DNA of 64,000 nt from Chitinophaga ginsengisoli (lineage in GTDB: Bacteria; Bacteroidota; Bacteroidia; Chitinophagales; Chitinophagaceae), in contig NZ_PYGK01000006.1 of NCBI RefSeq assembly GCF_003014595.1, positions 124,001 to 188,000 of the forward strand, written 5' to 3'. The translations under genes were made by a program, and so were the position numbers. Under the pieces are notes generated by a model. That model searched no databases. It was not told where the DNA came from and saw nothing but the letters and a program-made list of their open reading frames with translations. Positions 17,896-27,557 of the stretch are shown here, piece by piece. How positions within the stretch are numbered: the stretch's first letter is position 1; the number at the start of each line of letters is the position of its first letter.

Positions 17896-19496
17896 TAAAA
17901 ATGATGAGATATATGATCAACGTAAAGATACTCCTGGTAGCAGGACTGGGAATACTATTGTTATCCCTGGGCTGTAAAAAGGACAGTGGGTACTACAGTT
18001 ATCAGAATCAGCTGAGGGAGTTTGATGGCAGTACCCTTGAGTTCCTGCAAAGTGAACACCAGTATGATTCGTTCCTGCTGGCAGTGGAAAGGGTACACCT
18101 GACTGATACTTTGAAGTCTGGTCTGTACACAGTATTTGCACCTACTGATGCCAGCTTCAAACAGGCGATTGAAAATATGAATACGCTCCGCACTATTCAG
18201 GGGCGGGGACATATGTTCATCAGCACAGTGCCTTTTGAACAACTGGATACGCTTGTGAGCCGCTATATTATCCGGGATACATTTCCTTCCCGCGCAATGG
18301 TGTTACAGGATGGTATCGGGCTGACTGCTATCAGGTATAACTATCCCATGCATGGCAAGTTCAATCGTACGGATGCGGAAGGCCATGTGAACGGCGGGCC
18401 TGGTGTAATTAGATTCAGCGATACCAAAGGTGTGATCTACACCAATCGCTGGAGCAATGCTACCACAGTGGCTATTGATATTAAAACCAAAACAGGACTG
18501 GTGAATGTGCTGGATAAAGATCACATGTTTGGTTTTGACGAATTCATCCCCAGGATGAACCCTACGGTGTCTACTCCCTGGAATGAATTTCCTTTTTATA
18601 TACCAGGTGTGATCGGACTGGAACAATTCAACCGTGGCGGTAATAAGGTGGCTTACCTGGACTTCTCACTGAATAATCAGGGAGGTCAGTACCGTCCTGC
18701 GGACCAGGTAGATATCACTACTGCTTCCAGCGAAAATGGTCTCAAGGTAGGTTGGACAGAGACAGGAGAGTGGATGGATTATACTGTGGAGGTAACAGAA
18801 ACCGGTGAGTATGATATGACGCTGCGCTACGGTAGTGGCGGATCTGATGGCCGGGTGCACCTCGAAGTGGATGGAAAGCCAGTTGTAGGTAGCGCGCTGG
18901 TAATGCCCGGTACCGGAGGCTATGACAACTTCCGTGATATTACCACAACCATACAACTGACCGCAGGCCGTCATCTCATGAAGATATACTACGACTTTGC
19001 CAACTTCGATCTGCGTTTCCTCAAGTTCCTGCGCAAAGGTGCCCCAATGACAATACCTGGTGTGATCACCCTGGAAGATTTTGACGCCGGTGGAGAAGGG
19101 GTGGCATATCATGACAATAACACAGGCAACAATGGTGGTAAATACCGCCCATCTGAAGGTGTGGATATTGACTTCTCCAGAAATGAAGGCGGCGGCTACC
19201 AGGTAGGCTGGACAGAGACAGGAGAGTGGATGAACTACACAGTGATGGTAAAATCAACAGGCTATTATACTACAAATATACTGGCCGGTTCTAACAGGAG
19301 TGATGGCGTTGTGCATCTTGAGTTTGATGGAGTGGATGTTACAGGCCAGTTGAAAATGCCTAATACAGGCGACTATCATAAAAGACAGAACGTCACCACC
19401 AGTGTCTATCTCACCAAAGGAACGCATGTGATGCGCTTCTTTGTAGACCATGAAGGATTTGATGTGAAGTCTGTCACATTCCGGCCATTAAACTAA
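17892..19496 (+). CDS. Fasciclin-domain lipoprotein with two CBM6-like modules
   Basis: 534 residues from the ATG at 17892, which overlaps the SusD stop (ATGA). A lipobox ends LLLSLGCKKD. Residues about 35-210 form a fasciclin (FAS1) domain: 'STLEFLQSEHQYDSFLLAVE' and 'GLYTVFAPTDASFKQAI'. Two similar modules follow (about 225-375 and 378-534), each with 'WTETGEWM-[DN]-YTV' and 'SDG-[RV]-VHLE-[VF]-DG'. These are the aromatic and ligand-loop features of carbohydrate-binding module family 6. The two modules share a 32-bp nearly identical DNA stretch. The protein probably binds polysaccharide at the surface next to the SusCD complex. No catalytic domain is visible. Confidence 0.85.
   Translation: MIKMMRYMINVKILLVAGLGILLLSLGCKKDSGYYSYQNQLREFDGSTLEFLQSEHQYDSFLLAVERVHLTDTLKSGLYTVFAPTDASFKQAIENMNTLRTIQGRGHMFISTVPFEQLDTLVSRYIIRDTFPSRAMVLQDGIGLTAIRYNYPMHGKFNRTDAEGHVNGGPGVIRFSDTKGVIYTNRWSNATTVAIDIKTKTGLVNVLDKDHMFGFDEFIPRMNPTVSTPWNEFPFYIPGVIGLEQFNRGGNKVAYLDFSLNNQGGQYRPADQVDITTASSENGLKVGWTETGEWMDYTVEVTETGEYDMTLRYGSGGSDGRVHLEVDGKPVVGSALVMPGTGGYDNFRDITTTIQLTAGRHLMKIYYDFANFDLRFLKFLRKGAPMTIPGVITLEDFDAGGEGVAYHDNNTGNNGGKYRPSEGVDIDFSRNEGGGYQVGWTETGEWMNYTVMVKSTGYYTTNILAGSNRSDGVVHLEFDGVDVTGQLKMPNTGDYHKRQNVTTSVYLTKGTHVMRFFVDHEGFDVKSVTFRPLN
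18745..19232 (+). repeat. Internal duplication in the CBM6-like modules
   Basis: Bases 18745-18776 and 19201-19232 are identical but for one base over 32 bp, 456 bp (152 codons) apart in the same frame. They encode the 'VGWTETGEWM' core of each module. Confidence 0.7.
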
Positions 19497-19509
19497 AACA
19501 TTACTACCC

Positions 19510-20550
19510 ATGCGACGACTTTTCATAATACTGTCTTTATCACTGTTATTTTTCGCCTGCCGGAAATGGGCAGCGGATGATCTCGACTATCTCAGCAAAC
19601 GCGCGGTGTACAACCAGAAGGTATTCTCCCCTGTACTGGGAAGGACAACGTTATATTCCCAGATCTTTAATACAGATAATTCTACTACACCCATCAACTT
19701 CCGTATACTGAATGTCAGGTATAAAAAGGATGGTAAACCTACGAATGATTTTGATCAGAAAGTGGAAGCACTGGTCTGGAAGTCATCTTATACCGGTGAG
19801 GAAAAATCGTTGGCAGAGATAGAAGCCAAACGTGGTATAGAGACACATTCCGTTTTTGAGGTCAGACCCCAGTCAGGCGATTTTGTACTCTGGGCAGAAG
19901 CGATCGGTACGCCTATGCGTCAACAGCCTGATTCTGGTTATCTGTTTGATGTGGAAGCCTCCAATTCCGGTGGTACCAATATGTACAAGGACATCTCCCT
20001 GATGCCGTTCCGCGAACAGGCTTATTCACCTTATGAGTATGATGCCATCACAGGCGCGCACCGTGCGAATTATCCTAATCCTAATGATTCATCCGTATTT
20101 GAGCTGATCTATAATCACCCCGGTGTATACAATATGATAGATGATGGCACCAATCTGCAATTGAAAGGCGATAGTGTCAGGGTATTCTTTCATCGTAAAG
20201 GGAATGGCAATTCTTTATCCTTCAAGTTCATGGATAAGGACTCTTTGCCTATTGATCCTCAAAAGTTCAATCTCACTCCCTGGGATTCCCTCTTACATGG
20301 CTTCAATAAACAGATGACAACAACGGAAGTGACTTACGAGGTGGCTTACCCGATCCCTGCTATGCGCTTTAAAACAAGATATACAAATGGAGACGGCTCA
20401 CAGGCGTACGTGAGGTTCAGCTTCACCAGGGTCGGCTTTGGAAATGTCAGGGAGACAGGTGTGCTGGACCTGAATTTCAATATCTATCAGAAAGGCGACT
20501 GGGAGATCATCTTCTATTTCAGGAATAATCCAAGGTTCAGGGATGAATGA
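19510..20550 (+). CDS. Sus-locus lipoprotein of unknown function (possibly DUF5007)
   Basis: 346 residues with a lipobox ending LLFFACRKW. The remainder looks like an all-beta protein with alternating aromatic strands and no catalytic motif. Position and size fit the DUF5007 family found beside SusC in Chitinophaga-like genomes; this is recalled from gene context, not a motif match, so it is tentative. It starts 13 nt after the fasciclin/CBM6 gene and its stop codon overlaps the possible start of the next SusC. It is probably a surface accessory subunit of one of the two SusCD complexes. No closer function can be given. Confidence 0.65.
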   Translation: MRRLFIILSLSLLFFACRKWAADDLDYLSKRAVYNQKVFSPVLGRTTLYSQIFNTDNSTTPINFRILNVRYKKDGKPTNDFDQKVEALVWKSSYTGEEKSLAEIEAKRGIETHSVFEVRPQSGDFVLWAEAIGTPMRQQPDSGYLFDVEASNSGGTNMYKDISLMPFREQAYSPYEYDAITGAHRANYPNPNDSSVFELIYNHPGVYNMIDDGTNLQLKGDSVRVFFHRKGNGNSLSFKFMDKDSLPIDPQKFNLTPWDSLLHGFNKQMTTTEVTYEVAYPIPAMRFKTRYTNGDGSQAYVRFSFTRVGFGNVRETGVLDLNFNIYQKGDWEIIFYFRNNPRFRDE

Positions 20551-23500
20551 GTTAACAACACAAAAAACTGTGACTATGCAATGTCTGCGTTTATATAAAA
20601 TGATAGGACTGTTACTGTTGCTGCCGGTATTGGTGGCACAGGCGCAGGAGAAAATAATGGTGAAGGGCGTGGTAAGAGATGCCCAGACCAATGAGCCACT
20701 GGTGGGTGTAAGTATCATGGCTGGTACGCCACCTAAAGCGGTGGGTGTTACCAATGCGGCAGGTGCCTTCAACGTGTCTGTTGCACCGGATGCTGCGTTA
20801 TTGTTCCGCTATATCGGTTTTTCCGATTATAAATTTAAGCTGAAAGACAAACGTGACCTGGTAGTGAGGCTGGTGGTAACGGAGAATAAACTCAATGAAG
20901 CAGTCGTGATCGGTTACCAGAAGAAGACCAGGGAAGTTACCACGGGTTCCGCAGTGATCGTAAGTGGTAAGGAACTGCAGGATATTCCTGTATCGAATGT
21001 AGAGCAGCTCTTGCAAGGGCGTGTAGCTGGTCTGAATATCCAGAACAATACCGGTACACCGGGAGGTCGCGGTATCATACAGATCAGGGGTTTGTCCAAT
21101 ATCAGCGTAACCGGTAGTGGTAATGATGCCTTTCTTTCTCCCACTTCTCCGCTGTATGTGATAGATGGAGTACCCGTAGAAGCAGACGCTAATTTTGAAT
21201 ACGGTTATCAGTCAGCGGGACCAGGTGTAAGCCCGTTGTCATTGATCCCTCCGGAAGATATCGAAAGCATGGAGATCCTAAAGGACTCGCAGGCGACAGC
21301 TTTGTATGGGTCAAGAGGTGCGTATGGTGTGATCCTGATCACGACAAGGCGTGGTAGTTCTCCAATTCCTATCGTAAGATATACAGGTAACTTCTTCATT
21401 AATAACCCTCCTAAACTGCGCCCTACCATTGGTGGTAAGGAAGAGAGAAGGATAAGGCTGGGTATGATCAATGGTGGAAATAATATGGAAGATATTTACA
21501 AGATCTCCAATCAACCTTTCCTGGCGGATAGTCTGAATCCTTATTACAACAACTCCACCGACTGGCAGAACGTTTTCTATGCCACTACTTACAACCAGAC
21601 GCACAACGTGAATATCAGCGGTGGTGATCCTAAGTTTAACTATAAAGTAGACCTGGGGTATTATCATGAAAATGGGGTGATCCGCAATACGGGATTTGAC
21701 CGTTATTCTATTAATACCAACATGCTGTATCAGCCGAATCCTAAATTCAGGGTGTTCACTACCTTATCTACACAGGTGGGTAAAAGGAACAAAGGTGATG
21801 GTAATGGCCTTACACAAAGTGGCGTATCGAATAATGCATCTGCTTCATCATTGTTGCCAGGACCTTCGTTTTACCAGAGCACTGCCGGCGTGTTGTCTGC
21901 ACTGAACACAAGGAATGACAACAAAACGGGCAACGTACGTAGCAGTCTTGATGTGAGTTATCAGCTGGTACAGGGTCTGAACCTTGGTTCGAGCGTGAGT
22001 TATGAATATGCTTCCAATACGGAAGACAGGTTCACGCCTGCAGAGGCGCATAATGATTTCTCACAGATCTATGCTTACAATGACCGGAAGTACACACTGT
22101 ACAACCGTAATACGATATCATACAACTATGTCCTTAATACAAACCATAATTTCTTCATTTCTGCTTTTAACGAATTCTATAACCGCGGCTTCCAGGCACA
22201 GGTGATTCAGCAGGAGAAAACGCCGAATAACCAATACGAAGGGCCGCTCGGTTATGATGGATATGCTTCCCGCGGGGGAGGTCTCCTGGATAACTACAGC
22301 AAACAGCACGTGGCCTCCTTTGCAGGAACATTTTCCTACAATTACAAGCAGAAGTATGTACTGGATGTCAGCTACCGTATGGATGGTACCTCCAGCAGCG
22401 GTTTCGAAGATCCTTACTCAAAGAACCCCGCCATCGGTATCCGTTGGAACTTCAATAAGGAACCGGGGTTGAGCGATGTTAAATGGCTGACCTATGGTTC
22501 CTTGCGTGGTAGCTGGGGACAGAACATCGTACCTACCGGAGATATCTTTTCCATCTATGGTACCTATGACCCCCGTGGTACTTACAATGCGAATCCCCGC
22601 TTAGGTATCAACTTCGGTCAATTACCGAATACCTATCTGCAGCCTACAGCCACGACGCAGTATAACTTTGGTTTTGAAGCAGGCTTCTTTGACAGCAGAT
22701 TAGAGGTGATCTTCGACGGTTACTATAAAACAGTGAAGAACCTGCTGCGTACCAAATCATTGTCCAATATTACCGGCTTCAATGAGATCACAACCAATGA
22801 GACTTCACTGATTAACTATGGGTATGAGCTGACCTTTACCTTCCGGCCACTGCCGCGTACCAGTGCAGTGCAATGGACGATCTCCCTGAATGGCGCATTG
22901 AATAAAGATGTGCTGACCAGTCTTCCGAATGGTGCAAGACAACTGGTGCAATACGATAATACGACTAATCAGCATACCCTGTTCCGTGTAGGGCGTAACA
23001 GCCTGACCAACTACCTGCTGAAAACGGAAGGTGTTTACGCCACTGATGCAGATGTGCCTGTAGATCCTGCCACGGGTCAACGTTTCCGTACAGCGAGTGG
23101 TACTTACTTTAAAGCGGGTGATCCTATCTGGAAAGATGTGGATGGCAACTACATCCTGGATGGAAATGACTATGTACCTGCTGGTAATTCACAACCGCTG
23201 ATCACGGGTGGTATACAATCTTATGTGAACTGGAAGAACTTCTCTCTCAACATCAGCACTTCTTTCACACTCATCAGGGATATCCTGAACAATGCATTCG
23301 CAGAAAGAATGCAGTTCCTCGGAGATCCTTACAATAAGAAAGCGATGGTTGATTTCAGTGATGTAGACTATTGGAAAGGACCAGGTTCTACAGCAAAGTA
23401 TCCTAATCCTTTTGATTACAAGCGCTACAACGACATCAGGCCTTACCGCTATGATCAGACGCTGATACAGGAAGATGGTTCATATTTCAAAGTGAATACG

Positions 23501-23707
23501 TTAACGCTGGCTTACCTGGTGAACAGGAAGTTCACCAGCCGTTACAGCATCAACTCCGTCCGCATGTACCTGTCTGCCAATAACCTGATCACCTTCTCGC
23601 CTTACAGTGGTCCTAACCCGGAGAACGTATCTGCCCTGGGGCGCGACCAGTCGGGAGGTTATCCTATTGCCCGCAGTTACAACTTCGGGATGAATGTTGA
23701 ATTCTAA
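20543..23707 (+). CDS. SusC/RagA TonB-dependent outer membrane transporter (full length)
   Basis: 1054 residues from 20543; an ATG at 20576 would give a shorter, cleaner signal peptide (MQCLRLYKMIGLLLLLPVLV) and may be the true start. Unlike the first SusC it has the N-terminal carboxypeptidase-regulatory-like domain: 'VKGVVRDAQTNEPLVGVSI', ending 'LRYIGFSDYKFKL' in spirit. This is followed by 'LNEAVVIGYQKKTREVTTGS', the junction of most SusC proteins. The plug carries 'VEQLLQGRVAGLNI', 'IQIRGLSNIS', 'PLYVIDGVPV' and 'IESMEILKDSQATALYGSRG'. A long barrel follows, ending 'YPIARSYNFGMNVEF'. It pairs with the SusD gene just downstream. Substrate unknown. Confidence 0.94.
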   Translation: MNELTTQKTVTMQCLRLYKMIGLLLLLPVLVAQAQEKIMVKGVVRDAQTNEPLVGVSIMAGTPPKAVGVTNAAGAFNVSVAPDAALLFRYIGFSDYKFKLKDKRDLVVRLVVTENKLNEAVVIGYQKKTREVTTGSAVIVSGKELQDIPVSNVEQLLQGRVAGLNIQNNTGTPGGRGIIQIRGLSNISVTGSGNDAFLSPTSPLYVIDGVPVEADANFEYGYQSAGPGVSPLSLIPPEDIESMEILKDSQATALYGSRGAYGVILITTRRGSSPIPIVRYTGNFFINNPPKLRPTIGGKEERRIRLGMINGGNNMEDIYKISNQPFLADSLNPYYNNSTDWQNVFYATTYNQTHNVNISGGDPKFNYKVDLGYYHENGVIRNTGFDRYSINTNMLYQPNPKFRVFTTLSTQVGKRNKGDGNGLTQSGVSNNASASSLLPGPSFYQSTAGVLSALNTRNDNKTGNVRSSLDVSYQLVQGLNLGSSVSYEYASNTEDRFTPAEAHNDFSQIYAYNDRKYTLYNRNTISYNYVLNTNHNFFISAFNEFYNRGFQAQVIQQEKTPNNQYEGPLGYDGYASRGGGLLDNYSKQHVASFAGTFSYNYKQKYVLDVSYRMDGTSSSGFEDPYSKNPAIGIRWNFNKEPGLSDVKWLTYGSLRGSWGQNIVPTGDIFSIYGTYDPRGTYNANPRLGINFGQLPNTYLQPTATTQYNFGFEAGFFDSRLEVIFDGYYKTVKNLLRTKSLSNITGFNEITTNETSLINYGYELTFTFRPLPRTSAVQWTISLNGALNKDVLTSLPNGARQLVQYDNTTNQHTLFRVGRNSLTNYLLKTEGVYATDADVPVDPATGQRFRTASGTYFKAGDPIWKDVDGNYILDGNDYVPAGNSQPLITGGIQSYVNWKNFSLNISTSFTLIRDILNNAFAERMQFLGDPYNKKAMVDFSDVDYWKGPGSTAKYPNPFDYKRYNDIRPYRYDQTLIQEDGSYFKVNTLTLAYLVNRKFTSRYSINSVRMYLSANNLITFSPYSGPNPENVSALGRDQSGGYPIARSYNFGMNVEF

Positions 23708-23726
23708 TGTTTTTAAAAGTATTGCT

Positions 23727-25253
23727 ATGCTCCGGAGGTTTATTTATATCACTGCCTGTTTGCTGCTTTGCAGTCAGTTCGGGTGTAAGAAGTTCCTGAA
23801 TGTGCAGCCGCTGGACCGGCTTTCAGGAAATACGTTCTTCAAGTCAGCGAAAGATGTGGAAGATAATATCTGGGATATCTATGGCCTGTTCAGGGATGCT
23901 TCAGGTTCCTGTCCGCTGTTTGCACTGGCAGGAGAGGCGAGAGGAGGTATGCTGGCCATGTCGCCAAAGGGCGACGGGGCTGACAGGACCTTCGTGGAAT
24001 ATGTGGCCAAGAATGACCTGATACCTGTCATTTACAGACCACCTGGCAAGGACTTCTGGGACATCTTTGATCTTTATATGCTGGCCGACTGGAAGCCATT
24101 CTATCGCGTCATACAGGCCTGTAATATCCTGATCTATGAAGTAGACAGGCGTGCCATACCCGATCTGAATGACGCCCGTAAAAGGACTTATAAAGCAGAA
24201 GCCACCTTTATGCGTTGTCTTTCCTATTTCATCATGGTAAGGCTATGGGGCGATGTGGTATACTATACAGATGCTTATCACCAGGCGCCTTTGCCAAGGG
24301 AAAAGATGGTGACGGTGATGAATAATTGTATTGCCGACCTGACAGCTGTATTGGGAGACTTGCCCTGGACCTTTACAGAACCTGCTTATCAGGGTGCCCG
24401 TACCAGCAGGGGATCGGCCGTTGGATTGCTGATGGAAATGAATATGTGGAACGCCGGTTTCGACAAAGCAAATGCACAGAAGTATTACCAGACGACTGCA
24501 GATCTGGGTAATGACCTGATGAACAGCGGTGCTTATATGCTGTTGCCGATAGAAGAGTCGTTCACGATCTTCAAGGGCCGTTCAAGAGAAAGCCTGTTTG
24601 ATATTGTGATCAGCTCCAACTATGGAGAAGGGCTGGCAGAGAAATGGAATGACCTTTCTGAGCTGGTAGTACATTATCCGTATAAACGCCCCGCCTCGAA
24701 TCATCAGTACAGTTTCTGTTACTTCCGTGCAGAGTACCTGCGCCGCCTGTATCCCTCTGGCGTACCTGATGCCAGGATACAGGTGTGGTTCGACTCCCAG
24801 ATGTTTTCCAACGACGGTACTTTCATGTTCCTCAAGTATAACAGTCTTTATGAACAGGGTAATGCAGACGTGAATGTGGATAACAACCTTATCGTGCTAC
24901 GGTATGCCGGCGCCGTGCTGTTAAGAGCGGAAGCACTGGCAGAACTGGGACAGGCCGATGAAGCTATCCGCCTGATGAACATGATCAGGCAGCGCGCGAA
25001 GACCACGCTATACCAGGGAGGAGCAGGCCAGGCCCTGAAAGATGCCATTTTCACCGAAAGGGCAAAAGAGCTGATGATGGAAGGGCACTATTATTTTGAC
25101 GTAGTACGTACCGGCCGGGTAACGAGCCAGCAATGGTGTTACTATCCGCTTACACAGGCGCAATTTGACAATGGTGGCTGGACATGGCCTATCAACTCTG
25201 CTGCGCTGGATAACAATCCCTATATGCAACTGAACAATTATTGGTTAAGATAA
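23727..25253 (+). CDS. SusD/RagB nutrient-binding lipoprotein
   Basis: 508 residues from the ATG at 23727, chosen because it opens the lipoprotein signal (MLRRFIYITACLLLCSQFGC); an in-frame ATG at 23694 overlaps the SusC end by 14 nt and adds a polar extension. Typical SusD features are 'KFLNVQPLDRLSGNTFFKSAKDVED' at the start, 'YKAEATFMRCLSYFIMVRLWGDVVYY' in the helical core, and 'LLRAEALAELGQADEAIRLMNMIR' with 'IFTERAKELMMEGHYYFDVVRTGR' at the end. It should form the surface lid of the second SusC channel. It is as diverged from the first SusD in this locus as unrelated systems are, so the two pairs probably bind different parts of a substrate. Confidence 0.92.
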   Translation: MLRRFIYITACLLLCSQFGCKKFLNVQPLDRLSGNTFFKSAKDVEDNIWDIYGLFRDASGSCPLFALAGEARGGMLAMSPKGDGADRTFVEYVAKNDLIPVIYRPPGKDFWDIFDLYMLADWKPFYRVIQACNILIYEVDRRAIPDLNDARKRTYKAEATFMRCLSYFIMVRLWGDVVYYTDAYHQAPLPREKMVTVMNNCIADLTAVLGDLPWTFTEPAYQGARTSRGSAVGLLMEMNMWNAGFDKANAQKYYQTTADLGNDLMNSGAYMLLPIEESFTIFKGRSRESLFDIVISSNYGEGLAEKWNDLSELVVHYPYKRPASNHQYSFCYFRAEYLRRLYPSGVPDARIQVWFDSQMFSNDGTFMFLKYNSLYEQGNADVNVDNNLIVLRYAGAVLLRAEALAELGQADEAIRLMNMIRQRAKTTLYQGGAGQALKDAIFTERAKELMMEGHYYFDVVRTGRVTSQQWCYYPLTQAQFDNGGWTWPINSAALDNNPYMQLNNYWLR

Positions 25254-25263
25254 AACAATACTT

Positions 25264-25965
25264 ATGCGGACAATACTGTGCTTTATGGCTGCCCTGTTAC
25301 TGGGTTTGTGCGCCTGTAATAAAGATAAATACTTCCAGGATTCCGGTATCCACGATCCTGCTTTTAAAGGAACTACGATGGACTACCTGGACGCCGTGCC
25401 TTTCTATTTCGACAGCGTGGCTACGATAGTGAGACTAGCCGGCATGGAAGAGGTGTTTAAACGTGATACGCTTACATTCTTCGCTCCCACTGACAGAAGT
25501 GTACTACGGCTGATGCGGAGCCTTAACTATGATCTGTACCGTTTGGGTCATGATACCGTGAAGGCCCTGTCGGATGTACCGAAGGAGATCTGGTTTAAAT
25601 ACCTGCAACGGTATATGTTCCATGGCAGTAATCAGCTAAAGGACTATCCGCAGATAGATTACAACCTGATGAATACTTATCCGGGGCAAGGGTTCCTGTC
25701 GTGGAATGGCACGCCTATGAACATCGGCGTTGTATATCACGATGATAACGGTGTCAAATATGTCGGATACCGGCAGATCTCCATCGCTTGTATCCCGGAC
25801 CCTGCAAGGCCCAGGGAGAACTGGATCATTGATTATGTAGCCTCCTGTAATATCACTACTTACAATGGAGTGGTCCACACACTGACTGATGATCATTACT
25901 ATTTCGGATTCCAGGGAGATCTCTTCATTGCGGATATGATCTCAGTAATGGAAAACGGAGGTTAA
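25264..25965 (+). CDS. Fasciclin-domain lipoprotein
   Basis: 233 residues with a lipobox ending LLLGLCACNKD. One fasciclin domain fills the mature protein: 'TTMDYLDAVPFYFDSVATIVRLAGMEEVF' is the first helix pair and 'TLTFFAPTDRSVLRLMRSL' the conserved H1 box. FAS1 domains act in adhesion and protein or glycan contacts; here the position right after SusD repeats the order of the first half of the locus (SusC-SusD-FAS1), but without the CBM6-like modules. It starts 10 nt after the SusD stop. The role as an accessory surface subunit is inferred from context. Confidence 0.85.
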   Translation: MRTILCFMAALLLGLCACNKDKYFQDSGIHDPAFKGTTMDYLDAVPFYFDSVATIVRLAGMEEVFKRDTLTFFAPTDRSVLRLMRSLNYDLYRLGHDTVKALSDVPKEIWFKYLQRYMFHGSNQLKDYPQIDYNLMNTYPGQGFLSWNGTPMNIGVVYHDDNGVKYVGYRQISIACIPDPARPRENWIIDYVASCNITTYNGVVHTLTDDHYYFGFQGDLFIADMISVMENGG

Positions 25966-25982
25966 TAAAAAGCACGTATCAC

Positions 25983-27557
25983 ATGAGAATAATTTCAATG
26001 GCAGCGCTGTTAATGATGCTTTTCATAACAGCCTGTAAAAAAGATAAAGTGTATGAGGATCCTTATGCCGGAGGTAAAGAATCACTGGGCGTAACGCTAA
26101 GTACGGAAATACCCAATCCGTCGGAGGCTGCACCAGGTACTGTGATCACCTTTAAAGGCAAGGGGCTGATGAAACACAAAGATTCCCTGCTGTTCAACTT
26201 TAATGGAGAAGCCGCGGAGATTGTAAAAGTGGATTCTACCGGCATACAGGTGAAAGTGCCTGCTACAGCCAGTACCGGTGTGACTTCTGTAACGATCGGC
26301 GACCAGATCTTCTTCGGACCTCTTTTCAGGGTGAAGGGCAACCTGGACATTGATAACAACTATAAGGTGGTGGTAGGCGCCAACAGCTGGGTGAGTGATG
26401 TATATCGCTTCGCGGATGGCAGAATATTGTTGGTAGGTGATTTCCTGGATTATGAACGTAAGGGCATCGTAAGACCTATCAGCAGAATTGTACTGACCTC
26501 CCGCGACGGTGAAATGGATCGTAGTCTGCAGTCAGGCAGAGGCGCAGACGGCTCGCTGAACAGTATAGCGGCATTACCTAGCGGTAAGCTGGTAGTAGGC
26601 GGCAGCTTTGCTTCCTACGATATTCACCAGGCAGAGGCCCACAATATCACTGTACTGAATAGTAACGGTTCGCTTGACTCCATGAGTGTGAACACTTTTA
26701 CTAAAAAGGACACCGTACCTTCTTTCAATGGCGGTACTGATGGAAGGATCAGCCGGGTCTTTGTATATAATAACCGTATTACCGCTGTCGGTAGTTTCAA
26801 TTATTATCTGCGCTTCGTATATGACAGATCAGATTATCTGCAGGAAAGAGATTCACTCGTTACTGACAGTATCCTGGTACGCCAGCTGATACGCTTTTAT
26901 CCAGATGGTACGCTGGATACTTCCTTTAACTATGACCTGGTGCGCCACAGGAGTTTTGATGGCCCTAATGGGCCTATCAGTGATGCGTATCAGCAGGCTG
27001 ACGGGAAGATCATCATCGTGGGTCGCTTTACCCGCTATAACGGCCAACCGGCACCTTATATCGCACGTTTGAACCTGGATGGTAGCCTGGACCCCGGCTT
27101 TGGTGGCAGTGGCGCTGACAACGATATTATTTCTATCCGTTATAATGAGACTACACAACGATTTGTACTGGCGGGCAACTTTGATAAGTTCGATGGTACT
27201 GCACATAGTGGGTTGGTGATGTTGCGGTCGGACGGTACACCGGATGAGCAGTTTGTTGCTGCACCGAGAGCAAGTAATGAACTGTACTACTGCGCACAGC
27301 AGTTAAGCAATGGACTGATAGTTGTTAACGGTAGTTTCACCCGCTACGACAATGTACACCGCAGTGGGTTTATGGTGTTGGACAAAACCGGCAAACTGGC
27401 GCAGGGATATAACAATACCGCTGATTTTTCAGGTGTCCTGCTCAGGGTATTTGAAACCATCAACACCTCCGGACAAACGCAGGCCCTCATTTTGGGAAGG
27501 TTTAGCCGCTTTAATAATAAAGAGATCAGTAACGTGGTCCGCCTGTTATTCAAATGA
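25983..27557 (+). CDS. Lipoprotein with IPT/TIG domain and delta-60-type propeller repeats (DUF5008-like)
   Basis: 524 residues, lipobox ending FITACKKDK. Residues about 38-115 look like an IPT/TIG immunoglobulin-like domain ('PSEAAPGTVITFKGKGL', 'VPATASTGVTSVTIG'). The rest carries repeats of the form 'DGRILLVGDF', 'GKLVVGGSFASYD', 'DGKIIIVGRFTRYNGQ' and 'RFVLAGNFDKFDG', each followed by 'RL-x2-DG-[ST]-LD', the delta-60 repeat that builds a beta-propeller. This arrangement fits the DUF5008 family of Sus loci (recalled, not searched). Probably a surface-exposed binding protein. Its end overlaps the next start by 4 nt (ATGA), so it is translated as part of the same operon. Confidence 0.78.
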   Translation: MRIISMAALLMMLFITACKKDKVYEDPYAGGKESLGVTLSTEIPNPSEAAPGTVITFKGKGLMKHKDSLLFNFNGEAAEIVKVDSTGIQVKVPATASTGVTSVTIGDQIFFGPLFRVKGNLDIDNNYKVVVGANSWVSDVYRFADGRILLVGDFLDYERKGIVRPISRIVLTSRDGEMDRSLQSGRGADGSLNSIAALPSGKLVVGGSFASYDIHQAEAHNITVLNSNGSLDSMSVNTFTKKDTVPSFNGGTDGRISRVFVYNNRITAVGSFNYYLRFVYDRSDYLQERDSLVTDSILVRQLIRFYPDGTLDTSFNYDLVRHRSFDGPNGPISDAYQQADGKIIIVGRFTRYNGQPAPYIARLNLDGSLDPGFGGSGADNDIISIRYNETTQRFVLAGNFDKFDGTAHSGLVMLRSDGTPDEQFVAAPRASNELYYCAQQLSNGLIVVNGSFTRYDNVHRSGFMVLDKTGKLAQGYNNTADFSGVLLRVFETINTSGQTQALILGRFSRFNNKEISNVVRLLFK

